A DNA stretch of 6,174 nt, taken from Oscillospiraceae bacterium (GTDB lineage: Bacteria > Bacillota > Clostridia > Oscillospirales > Acutalibacteraceae). The position numbers and the translations under genes were made by a program. The notes beneath the pieces were generated by a model that was not told where the DNA came from, ran no database searches, and saw only the letters and a program-made list of their open reading frames with translations. How positions within the stretch are numbered: the first letter of the stretch is position 1; every line of letters begins with the position of its first letter. Below are positions 1 through 5,290 of the stretch, piece after piece. Location of the stretch: contig JAJXDX010000134.1 in NCBI GenBank assembly GCA_021640185.1, positions 1 to 6,174 on the forward strand. The letters are read 5' to 3'.

Positions 1-833
1 ACGGTGTAGATCATGTCGTTGTTCGACACCGGGGTGTCCGTCCGGCCGCCCTGCAGGAAGCCGACGCCCGTCAGCCGTCCGGAGCCGATGGCCTTGAGCC
101 CTTCGTACTGCTGCCAGCCCTTGGTCTTGAGATACTTATCGACGAACGGCGGCAGGATGCACAGGATACGCGCCTTTTTGTCGTCCGCCAGCACAAATGT
201 CCACAGCAGCGGGAACACGCCCGAAACGGCGGCCAGTCCGATGACGTAGTACAGGATATTGACCCCGGCGACGAACATCATCGCCAAAAAGATCATCACG
301 AACACCAGCGCCGTGCCGTCGTCCCCCTGCAGGAACACCAGCGCGACCGGCACCAGCGCGTGCAGCCCCAGCAGCAGCACCGTGCTGAAACGGTGCAGAT
401 CCTTCTGCACGCGGGAGAGATGCACGGAGAACGTGATGATGAACGTGATCTTCATCAGCTCCGCCGGTTGGAACGTGATGCGGAACGAGCCGATGCTCAC
501 CCCCAGCCACGCCTTATCGTCCGCGCCGTTGACGCCAAGCCCCAGCGGCGTGAGCGTCAGCAGCACCAGCAGCAGCGTGACCCCCGCCCAGATCGGCCAG
601 CGGCGGCAGATGTCCTCGTGGTCGATCTGGCTGATGAACAGCGCGGCGGTCATCCCCACTGCGGTGGCGACGATGTGCACCAGCGTGCCGCGCATCCCGC
701 TGCCGACGTGCGTATTGGCGGAAAAAACGAGCATACAGCCATAGACCGATGCTGCCAGTGAAAGCAGGATCAGCCGCATATCCGAATAGCGGAAAAAGTT
801 TCCGAGCGAGGAGATCGTGGAGCGTTTTGCCAT
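1..833 (-). CDS. SEDS-family peptidoglycan glycosyltransferase (FtsW/RodA/SpoVE), probably RodA-like, 3' end missing
   Basis: SEDS proteins are polytopic membrane glycosyltransferases that polymerise lipid II into glycan strands together with a class B penicillin-binding protein. The frame is open from the ATG (complement of 831-833) to the window edge, giving 277 residues of a usual 370-400. Visible family marks are NGADDKAWL near residue 102, the FQPAELMK motif at 121-128, LQGDDGTALVF at 168-178 (family form QxDxGTALV), and AIGSGRLTG at 248-256, whose AIGSG form is more RodA-like than FtsW-like. Asp273 in the loop SNNDMIYT lines up with the catalytic Asp of RodA, although the usual P-E-x-H-x-D-F-I-F context is altered. 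Several hydrophobic helices are apparent, for example around 21-39, 49-69, 82-100, 150-168 and 173-210. GGAGG (complement of 839-843) sits 5 nt before the ATG and fixes the start. The gene is transcribed away from tsaE. RodA versus FtsW/SpoVE is not settled. Confidence 0.93.
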   Translation of the reverse strand, partial: MAKRSTISSLGNFFRYSDMRLILLSLAASVYGCMLVFSANTHVGSGMRGTLVHIVATAVGMTAALFISQIDHEDICRRWPIWAGVTLLLVLLTLTPLGLGVNGADDKAWLGVSIGSFRITFQPAELMKITFIITFSVHLSRVQKDLHRFSTVLLLGLHALVPVALVFLQGDDGTALVFVMIFLAMMFVAGVNILYYVIGLAAVSGVFPLLWTFVLADDKKARILCILPPFVDKYLKTKGWQQYEGLKAIGSGRLTGVGFLQGGRTDTPVSNNDMIYT

Positions 834-877
834 AGTCGCCTCCCAAAACGCAGAGCTGTGGTGCGGTTTATTCCTCT

Positions 878-906
878 ATTATAGCGAACTTTTCCGCAAG
901 ATGCAA
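878..906 (-). promoter_or_regulatory. Predicted sigma-A-type promoter for the SEDS gene
   Basis: On the minus strand a perfect TATAAT (complement of 878-883) lies 17 nt from TTGCAT (complement of 901-906; three of six bases match TTGACA). The predicted transcription start is near 871, giving a leader of about 38 nt that carries the GGAGG site. The A/T-rich stretch 911-931 falls at about -40 to -60 and could act as an UP element. This is a sequence prediction only. Confidence 0.65.
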
Positions 907-913
907 GTTTTCC

Positions 914-942
914 TTTTTTTTTAAAGAAAAATGTGCTATGAT
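914..942 (+). promoter_or_regulatory. Predicted extended -10 promoter for the tsaE cluster
   Basis: TGCTATGAT at 934-942 is an extended -10 (TG at 934-935, hexamer TATGAT at 937-942). At the usual 17-nt spacing the -35 position holds only a run of T (914-919), so recognition would rest on the extended -10 and A/T-rich upstream DNA. The predicted start is near 949, leaving a leader of about 16 nt before the tsaE ATG that includes its Shine-Dalgarno site. The T9 run at 914-922 also lies in the UP-element position of the opposite promoter, so the two promoters share this stretch. Confidence 0.6.
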
Positions 943-965
943 AAGAGCAAAACGGAGGTGAGGGC

Positions 966-1391
966 ATGGACGACGGGCAGAAAAACGCGGTGGTGACCCG
1001 CTCGCCGCAGGAAACGGAGCAGTTCGGCGAGCAGCTGGCGCGCGAGGTGCGCCCCGGCACGGTGATCGCGCTGTTCGGCGGCATGGGTATGGGCAAGACC
1101 GCCCTCGTGCGCGGGCTGGCCCGCGGCATGGGCCTTTCGGCCGAGGTATCCAGCCCCACCTTCGCCATCGTGCACGACTACGGCGGGCGGCCGCCGCTGA
1201 TCCACTTCGATATGTACCGCGTGACCGGGTGGGACGATCTGTATTCCACCGGCTTTTACGACTATCTGGACGCCGGGGCGGTGCTGGTGGTCGAATGGAG
1301 CGAGAACATCGAGGGCGCGCTGCCGCCCGACGCCGTCCGACTGCATATCTCCGCGCCGGACGAACACACCCGCGTGATCGAAAGAGAGTGA
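966..1391 (+). CDS. tsaE: tRNA threonylcarbamoyladenosine (t6A) biosynthesis ATPase TsaE
   Basis: TsaE is the small cytoplasmic P-loop ATPase that works with the TsaB-TsaD complex in making t6A at position 37 of ANN-decoding tRNAs. The 141-residue product has the expected family length. It shows a Walker A loop GGMGMGKT at 38-45, the SPTF motif at 63-66 (switch I region), HFDMYR at 80-85, and VVEWSENI at 108-115, the family's usual W-E-containing segment. GGAGG at 954-958 lies 7 nt before the ATG and supports this start. It is the first gene of the plus-strand cluster, directly behind an extended -10 promoter. Its stop overlaps the tsaB start by four bases (GTGA, 1388-1391), which suggests translational coupling with its functional partner. 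All key motifs are intact. Confidence 0.96.
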   Translation: MDDGQKNAVVTRSPQETEQFGEQLAREVRPGTVIALFGGMGMGKTALVRGLARGMGLSAEVSSPTFAIVHDYGGRPPLIHFDMYRVTGWDDLYSTGFYDYLDAGAVLVVEWSENIEGALPPDAVRLHISAPDEHTRVIERE

Positions 1392-2182
1392 GCCGTTTGC
1401 CTACCATCCTTGCCGTGGATACCACCGCCACGCCCGTGTCCTGCGCCGTCGTGCGCGACGGGCGCGTGCTGTCGTCATACTTTTCCCACACCGGGCTGAC
1501 CCACAGCCAGACGCTGCTGCCGATGGTGGAGCACGTGCTGCGCCTGACAGAGCTGACGCCGGAAAACCTTGATGCGATCGCCGTCGATGTCGGGCCGGGA
1601 TCGTTCACCGGCGTGCGGATCGGCGTGGCCGCCGTGAAGGGGCTGGCCTTCGCGCACGAGATTCCCTGCGTGGCGGTGTCGACGACGCAGGCGATGGCAC
1701 AGCCCTTCGCCGGGCTGCCCGCCGACGCGACGGTGTGCTGTGTGATGGATGCCCGCCGCAGGCAGGTATACACGGCGCGATACGCACTGGATGCGGACGG
1801 CACGCTGACGCGGCTGACGCCGGACGAGGCGATCACCGTGGACGAATTGACCGCCGCCCTGCGCGCGGAACGCGAAAATTGCGGAAAAACGGAAAAAAAC
1901 CAAAAAAAAACCGTGATCTTGGTTGGCGATGGCGCAGAAATGTGCTATAATACCATGAAGGACGAGCTGCCGGGCGTGACGCTCGCGCCGCCGGCGCTGC
2001 GGATGCAGTCCGCCGTCGGGACGGCGCTGTGCGCCGAGCGGCTGTTTGCCGAAGGGCAAACCGTCACGCCGGAGCAGCTTTTGCCCGTTTACCTTCGCCT
2101 GCCGCAGGCCGAGCGCGAGCTGCGCTCCCGCTTGGCCGCCGAACAGGCGGCATCCGCCGATCGTCCGTCCACAGGCCAATGA
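1388..2182 (+). CDS. tsaB: tRNA threonylcarbamoyladenosine biosynthesis protein TsaB (YeaZ)
   Basis: TsaB is the non-catalytic ASKHA-fold partner that dimerises with TsaD and, with TsaE, supports t6A formation on tRNA. With the GTG start at 1388 the product is 264 residues, a little longer than the typical 220-240. Family marks are ILAVDTT at 7-13, HSQTLLPM at 39-46, VGPGSFTGVRIG at 68-79, DARRRQVY at 121-128 and the C-terminal YLRLPQAERE at 235-244. The GTG overlaps the tsaE stop as GTGA. A TTG at 1397, giving MPTILAVDTT, is a possible alternative start, and both have only a weak GA-rich site upstream. Residues 161-175 form a Lys/Asn-rich insert encoded by A-runs, unlike the GC-rich codon use around it. 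That stretch and the bases after it also look like a promoter. The usual followers rimI and tsaD are absent here. Confidence 0.93.
   Translation: MSRLPTILAVDTTATPVSCAVVRDGRVLSSYFSHTGLTHSQTLLPMVEHVLRLTELTPENLDAIAVDVGPGSFTGVRIGVAAVKGLAFAHEIPCVAVSTTQAMAQPFAGLPADATVCCVMDARRRQVYTARYALDADGTLTRLTPDEAITVDELTAALRAERENCGKTEKNQKKTVILVGDGAEMCYNTMKDELPGVTLAPPALRMQSAVGTALCAERLFAEGQTVTPEQLLPVYLRLPQAERELRSRLAAEQAASADRPSTGQ
1875..1910. repeat. Helically phased A-tracts within tsaB
   Basis: Four A-runs occur in order: A4 (1875-1878), A5 (1885-1889), A7 (1893-1899) and A9 (1902-1910). Their centres are about 10.5, 9 and 10 bases apart, close to one helical turn, which is the arrangement associated with intrinsically bent DNA. 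The surrounding gene is GC-rich, so the block stands out. It lies immediately upstream of a predicted promoter, at about -48 to -83 from its expected start. Confidence 0.7.
1923..1951 (+). promoter_or_regulatory. Predicted intragenic promoter in tsaB, likely driving upp
   Basis: TTGGCG at 1923-1928 (four of six bases match TTGACA) is followed, after exactly 17 nt, by TATAAT at 1946-1951. A TG at 1943-1944 makes an extended -10. The phased A-tracts just upstream occupy the UP-element position. The predicted start is near 1958, about 250 nt before upp. The bases remain in-frame tsaB codons. Of the plus-strand promoter candidates I found, this has the best match to consensus; activity is inferred, not shown. 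Confidence 0.6.
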
Positions 2183-2191
2183 TAACATTTT

Positions 2192-2196
2192 GGAGG
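2192..2196 (+). promoter_or_regulatory. upp: Shine-Dalgarno site that sets the upp start
   Basis: GGAGG lies 9 nt before the ATG at 2206. It decides against two upstream in-frame choices: the ATG at 2179, which overlaps the tsaB stop as ATGA, and a much longer extension reaching back to 2029 inside tsaB. Confidence 0.85.
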
Positions 2197-2205
2197 TACA
2201 ACGCC

Positions 2206-2838
2206 ATGCAAAACGAACCGTTCATCGCAGATCACCCGCTGATCCAGCACAAGGTCACCCTGCTGCGCGACAAAGCGACCAGCTCCAAGCAGTTCCGCGA
2301 GCTGATCAAGGAGATCACCGAACTGATGGTGTACGAAGCCACGCGCGATCTGCCGGTCTGCGAGATCGAGGTCGAAACGCCGATCACCGTGGCCAAGAGC
2401 AAGGTCATCGCCGGGCGCAAGCTGGCGTTCGTGCCGATCCTGCGTGCCGGTCTGGGCATGGTCGACGGTGCGCTGGAGCTGATCCCGTCCGCCCGTGTGG
2501 GCCACATCGGGATGTATCGCGACGAGAAAACGCTGGTGCCGCATCCGTATTATTGCAAGCTGCCGCACGACATCGAGGAGCGCGACGTGATCGTGCTCGA
2601 TCCCATGCTCGCCACCGGCGGTTCCGCCATCGATGCGATCGATCAGATCAAAACGCGTTCGCCGCGCAGCATCAAGTTCATGTGCATCATCGCCGCGCCC
2701 GAAGGGCTGAAGGCGCTGCGCGAGAAGCACCCCGACGTCAAGATCTACTGTGCGTCCGAGGATCTGCACTTGAACGAGAACGGCTACATCGTTCCCGGTC
2801 TGGGCGATGCGGGCGACCGCATCTTCGGCACGAAATAA
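2206..2838 (+). CDS. upp: Uracil phosphoribosyltransferase
   Basis: UPRTase converts uracil and PRPP to UMP and pyrophosphate in cytoplasmic pyrimidine salvage. The 210-residue product matches the family length of about 208-210. The N-terminal HPLIQHKVTLLRD (10-22) is typical. RAGLGM at 80-85 belongs to the substrate site. The PRPP loop is LDPMLATGGSA at 131-141. The C-terminal uracil-binding segment YIVPGLGDAGDRIFGTK (194-210) is complete. It follows tsaB by 23 nt with its own strong Shine-Dalgarno site, and a hairpin terminator begins 10 nt after its stop. With the predicted promoter inside tsaB, the gene may be expressed as its own unit as well as by read-through. Nothing is missing from the enzyme. 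Confidence 0.97.
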   Translation: MQNEPFIADHPLIQHKVTLLRDKATSSKQFRELIKEITELMVYEATRDLPVCEIEVETPITVAKSKVIAGRKLAFVPILRAGLGMVDGALELIPSARVGHIGMYRDEKTLVPHPYYCKLPHDIEERDVIVLDPMLATGGSAIDAIDQIKTRSPRSIKFMCIIAAPEGLKALREKHPDVKIYCASEDLHLNENGYIVPGLGDAGDRIFGTK

Positions 2839-2847
2839 CGACCGCCG

Positions 2848-2904
2848 CCTGCCTGCCCTCTGCCGCCCGTCGTGGGGCAGGGGCGGGCAGGAGGTTCTGT
2901 TTTT
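2848..2904 (+). terminator. Predicted intrinsic terminator after upp
   Basis: Bases 2848-2858 pair with 2881-2891 (11 bp, one G-U). After a bulged T at 2859, bases 2860-2864 pair with 2876-2880, around a loop of about 11 nt. The stem is very GC-rich and is followed within a few bases by the U-rich tract TTCTGTTTTT (2895-2904). The U-tract is interrupted and starts 3 nt after the stem, so termination may be partial. Confidence 0.7.
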
Positions 2905-2924
2905 AGGCGCTGCGGAGGGATAGC

Positions 2925-4010
2925 ATGGACGACGACGAACTGCGCGCTGCCGCCGCTGCGCTGACCGACTGGTACGGCACGCACGCGCGCCCTCTGCCGT
3001 GGCGGCAGGAGGTCACGCCCTACCGGGTGTGGATCAGCGAGATCATGCTGCAGCAGACCCGGATCGAGGCGGTGCGGCCGTATTTCGCCCGCTTCATGCG
3101 CGAGATCCCGGACGTGCGGGCGCTGGCCGCCGTGCCGGACGACCGGCTGCTGAAGCTGTGGGAAGGGCTTGGCTACTACAGCCGGGCGCGCAACCTGAAA
3201 AAGGCCGCTATCGTGCTGTGCCGCGACTACGGCGGCGAGCTGCCGCCGGACTACGACCGGCTGCTGACGCTGCCCGGCATCGGGCCGTACACCGCCGGGG
3301 CGATCGCCGCGATCGCCTACGGGCTGCCTGTCCCGGCAGTGGACGGCAACGTCATGCGTGTGCTTTCCCGCCTGACGGGCGACGGCACCGACGTGCTGTC
3401 CGACGCGGGGAAAAAGCACTTTTTTTCCGTTGCGCAGGCGATGCTGCCGCCGGATATGCCGGGGCGCTTCGATCAGGCGCTGATGGAACTGGGCGAAACG
3501 GTGTGCCTGCCCAAGGGACAGCCGCTGTGCGGCGAATGTCCGCTTTCCGCGCGGTGCGCCGCGCGGCGGGACGGCCGCACGGAAGAACTGCCCGTGCGCA
3601 CCAAGAAAAAGCCGCGCCGGGTCGAGCAGCGGACGGTGTGCATCGCGGTCATCTGCGGCGAGGACGGCATGCGGCGCGTGCTGCTGCACCGCCGTGCGGA
3701 AAAAGGCCTGCTGGCCGGGCTGTGGGAGCTGCCGAACGTCCTGACGGACGGGGACGGCAGCGAGGCTGCCGCCCGGCGGGCGCTGCCGCCCGGAGCATCC
3801 GTGCTGCGCGACGGCGGCGAGCTGCCGCAGGCGCGGCACATCTTTACCCACATCGAATGGCAGATGAGCGCCCGGCTGTTCTATCTGCCGCCGTTTTTGC
3901 TGCCGCCGGGTTTCCGGGCGGCGACGGCGGACGAGGTGCGCGAGCGCTATCCGCTGCCAAGCGCCTTCAAGCCGTATGCGGCGCTGCTGCCGCAGATTCT
4001 GACGGGCTGA
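2925..4010 (+). CDS. mutY: A/G-specific adenine DNA glycosylase MutY
   Basis: MutY removes adenine mispaired with 8-oxoguanine or G, preventing G-to-T transversions in base excision repair. The 361-residue length is normal. The catalytic Glu39 lies in ISEIMLQQT, the helix-hairpin-helix is LPGIGPYTAGA at 116-126, and the second catalytic acid is Asp140 in VDGNVMRVLSR. The 4Fe-4S cysteines are C194, C202, C205 and C211. Their first spacing is seven residues rather than the six seen in E. coli MutY. A C-terminal NUDIX-like domain for 8-oxoG recognition spans about 236-358, with LLHRRAEKGLLAGLWELP (253-270) and HIFTHIEW (305-312). GGAGG at 2914-2918, 6 nt upstream, fixes the start. The gene begins just after the upp terminator, and I see no separate promoter in front of it, so it probably depends on read-through. 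The dCMP deaminase gene starts 23 nt downstream. Confidence 0.96.
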   Translation: MDDDELRAAAAALTDWYGTHARPLPWRQEVTPYRVWISEIMLQQTRIEAVRPYFARFMREIPDVRALAAVPDDRLLKLWEGLGYYSRARNLKKAAIVLCRDYGGELPPDYDRLLTLPGIGPYTAGAIAAIAYGLPVPAVDGNVMRVLSRLTGDGTDVLSDAGKKHFFSVAQAMLPPDMPGRFDQALMELGETVCLPKGQPLCGECPLSARCAARRDGRTEELPVRTKKKPRRVEQRTVCIAVICGEDGMRRVLLHRRAEKGLLAGLWELPNVLTDGDGSEAAARRALPPGASVLRDGGELPQARHIFTHIEWQMSARLFYLPPFLLPPGFRAATADEVRERYPLPSAFKPYAALLPQILTG

Positions 4011-4033
4011 TCGCCGAAAAGAGGGAAACGACT

Positions 4034-4516
4034 ATGGACGAAAGAAAAGATCACCTCAGCTGGGATGCCTATTTTATGGGCATCGCTCTGCTTTCTGCCA
4101 GACGCAGCAAGGATCCCGGCACGCAGGTGGGCGCCTGCATCGTCGGCGAGGACTATCGGATCTTGTCTGTCGGCTACAACGGGATGCCGATCGGCTGTGC
4201 GGACGCCGTGATGCCGTGGGCGCGCGAGGGCGAGCCGATGGACACGAAATACCTGTTCGTCTGCCATGCGGAGCTCAACGCGATCCTCAACTACGGCGGC
4301 GGGCGGCTGCGCGGCGCAACGATCTACACCACGCTGTTCCCGTGCAACGAATGCGCCAAGGCGCTGATCCAGTCGGGGATCCGCCGGGTGGTGTATCTGT
4401 CCGATAAATACAGCGACAGCGACTCGGTCCGTGCATCGAAGAAGATGTTCGAGATGACCGGGGTGGAGTACGTGCGTTATCAGCCCTCCGACCACCACGT
4501 GGAGCTGGATCTGTGA
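4034..4516 (+). CDS. dCMP deaminase (deoxycytidylate deaminase), DCTD-like type
   Basis: This zinc enzyme deaminates dCMP to dUMP, supplying thymidylate synthase in the cytoplasm. The 160-residue product carries the deaminase zinc signature HAE at 78-80 (ligand His78, proton-shuttling Glu80) and PCNEC at 103-107 (ligands Cys104 and Cys107). Segments such as SARRSKDPGTQVGACIVG (21-38), GYNGMP (48-53), DTKYLFVCHAELNAI (70-84) and LFPCNECAKALIQSGI (101-116) recall the animal DCTD enzyme more than the Bacillus ComEB form, judged from memory. The ATG at 4034 has GAGGG at 4021-4025, 8 nt upstream; an open frame extends further back but only as a shadow of mutY. The stop overlaps the next gene by GTGA (4513-4516). 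The reaction is well supported. Allosteric control by dCTP/dTTP, known in the DCTD group, is inference here. Confidence 0.93.
   Translation: MDERKDHLSWDAYFMGIALLSARRSKDPGTQVGACIVGEDYRILSVGYNGMPIGCADAVMPWAREGEPMDTKYLFVCHAELNAILNYGGGRLRGATIYTTLFPCNECAKALIQSGIRRVVYLSDKYSDSDSVRASKKMFEMTGVEYVRYQPSDHHVELDL
4501..4504 (+). promoter_or_regulatory. Shine-Dalgarno site supporting the GTG start of the SDR gene
   Basis: GGAG inside the last codons of the dCMP deaminase gene lies 8 nt before the GTG at 4513. With the GTGA overlap of stop and start, this supports coupled translation of the pair and the choice of a non-ATG start. Confidence 0.65.
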
Positions 4517-5250
4517 GCGCGCCGGTCGCGCTGATCACCGGCTCGTCGCGCGGAATCGGGCGCGCCGTGGCCGAGCGGCTGGCGCAGGACGGCTACGCCG
4601 TCGCGCTCAACTGCCGCCGCGAAACGCCGCAGGCGCTGGAAGCGGTAGATGCCTTGCGCCGCGCCGGTGCGCGGGCGGCTTTGTTTGCGGCGGACGTCGG
4701 CGACTTTGCCGAGGTACAGGCGATGTGCGATGCCGTGCAGCGTGACTTCGGCCGGGTGGACGCACTGGTCAACAACGCCGGTGTGGCGCAGCAGAAGCTG
4801 TTCACCGACCTGACGGCGGAGGAATGGCGGCGGATGATGGCGACGGATCTGGACGGTGTGTTCTATACCTGCCGCCTGCTGCTGCCGGATATGATCCGCC
4901 GCCACGCGGGCGCGATCGTGAACATTTCGTCCATGTGGGGGCAGGTCGGCGCCTCGTGCGAGGTGCATTATTCCGCCGCCAAGGCGGCGGTGATCGGCCT
5001 GACGCGTGCATTGGCCAAGGAGGTCGGCCCGTCCGGGATCCGCGTCAACTGCGTCGCGCCCGGTGCGGTCATGACCGACATGATGCGCGGCTTCGACGAC
5101 GATGCGCTAGCCGCGATCGCCGACGATACGCCGCTGTGCCGGCTGGGCACGGCGCAGGAGGTAGCGGACAGCGTCGCGTTTTTGCTGTCCCCGCAGGCCA
5201 CGTTCATCACCGGACAGGTGCTTGCCGTCAACGGCGGGCTGGTGATCTGA
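4513..5250 (+). CDS. SDR-family oxidoreductase, probably YmfI-type EF-P 5-aminopentanone reductase (FabG-like)
   Basis: This is a classical short-chain dehydrogenase/reductase of 245 residues, the normal length, using NAD(P)H in the cytoplasm. The Rossmann motif TGSSRGIG is at 9-16, NNAG at 87-90, the catalytic Ser in NISSMWG (137-143), and the YxxxK pair is Tyr153 and Lys157 in YSAAK. FITGQVLAVNGG near the end is typical of the FabG branch. The segment SSMWGQVGASCEVHYS (139-154) closely resembles Bacillus subtilis YmfI as I recall it. YmfI reduces the 5-aminopentanone group on translation factor EF-P to 5-aminopentanol. The fourth catalytic residue, usually Asn in the NLxGVF motif, is Asp113 or its neighbourhood here (TDLDGVF). 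The GTG start overlaps the deaminase stop by four bases. A role as 3-oxoacyl-ACP reductase (FabG) remains possible; there is no other fatty-acid gene nearby. Confidence 0.88.
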   Translation: MSAPVALITGSSRGIGRAVAERLAQDGYAVALNCRRETPQALEAVDALRRAGARAALFAADVGDFAEVQAMCDAVQRDFGRVDALVNNAGVAQQKLFTDLTAEEWRRMMATDLDGVFYTCRLLLPDMIRRHAGAIVNISSMWGQVGASCEVHYSAAKAAVIGLTRALAKEVGPSGIRVNCVAPGAVMTDMMRGFDDDALAAIADDTPLCRLGTAQEVADSVAFLLSPQATFITGQVLAVNGGLVI

Positions 5251-5252
5251 CC

Positions 5253-5267
5253 GCCGCACGCTGCGGC
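5253..5267 (+). other. Short hairpin between the SDR gene and rpiB
   Basis: GCCGCA and TGCGGC form a 6-bp stem with a 3-nt loop directly after the SDR stop. There is no U-tract, so it is unlikely to be an intrinsic terminator. It could protect a transcript end or have no role. The rest of this 40-base gap holds the rpiB ribosome site, and I see no promoter in it. Confidence 0.35.
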
Positions 5268-5290
5268 AGAGAGATAAAGGAGTTTTTGAC

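Noticed and set aside
259..761. Plus-strand open frames across the first 800 bases
   Set aside because: They are shadows of the minus-strand SEDS gene, which has clear family motifs and a ribosome site.
868..1836. Minus-strand open frame of 322 codons opposite tsaE and tsaB
   Set aside because: It covers two well-supported plus-strand genes and the divergent promoter region. No family motif is visible and its composition is Arg/Ser/Pro-biased.
1893..1910. A7 and A9 runs as a phase-variation or programmed frameshift site in tsaB
   Set aside because: The zero frame continues into conserved TsaB sequence, and tsaB is a housekeeping gene. Promoter architecture explains the runs better, though transcriptional slippage cannot be excluded.
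3409..3428. Inverted repeat GGAAAAA / TTTTTTTCC inside mutY, possible terminator or slippery site
   Set aside because: The stem is A-T rich with no GC-rich base, it lies between conserved mutY regions, and it is explained by Lys-Lys and Phe-Phe codons.
2784..3851. Minus-strand open frame of 355 codons opposite mutY
   Set aside because: mutY on the plus strand has all catalytic and iron-sulfur residues. The antisense product is low-complexity Arg/Gln/Pro-rich and covers the upp terminator.
2999..4033. In-frame upstream extension of the dCMP deaminase
   Set aside because: The extension lies entirely in mutY in another frame and looks like shadow sequence. The ATG at 4034 has a Shine-Dalgarno site and starts the conserved domain.
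4973..4990. Perfect 8-base palindrome CCGCCGCC-AA-GGCGGCGG in the SDR gene
   Set aside because: It encodes the SAAKAA stretch around the catalytic Lys. Alanine codons account for it and the 2-base centre is too tight for an RNA hairpin.
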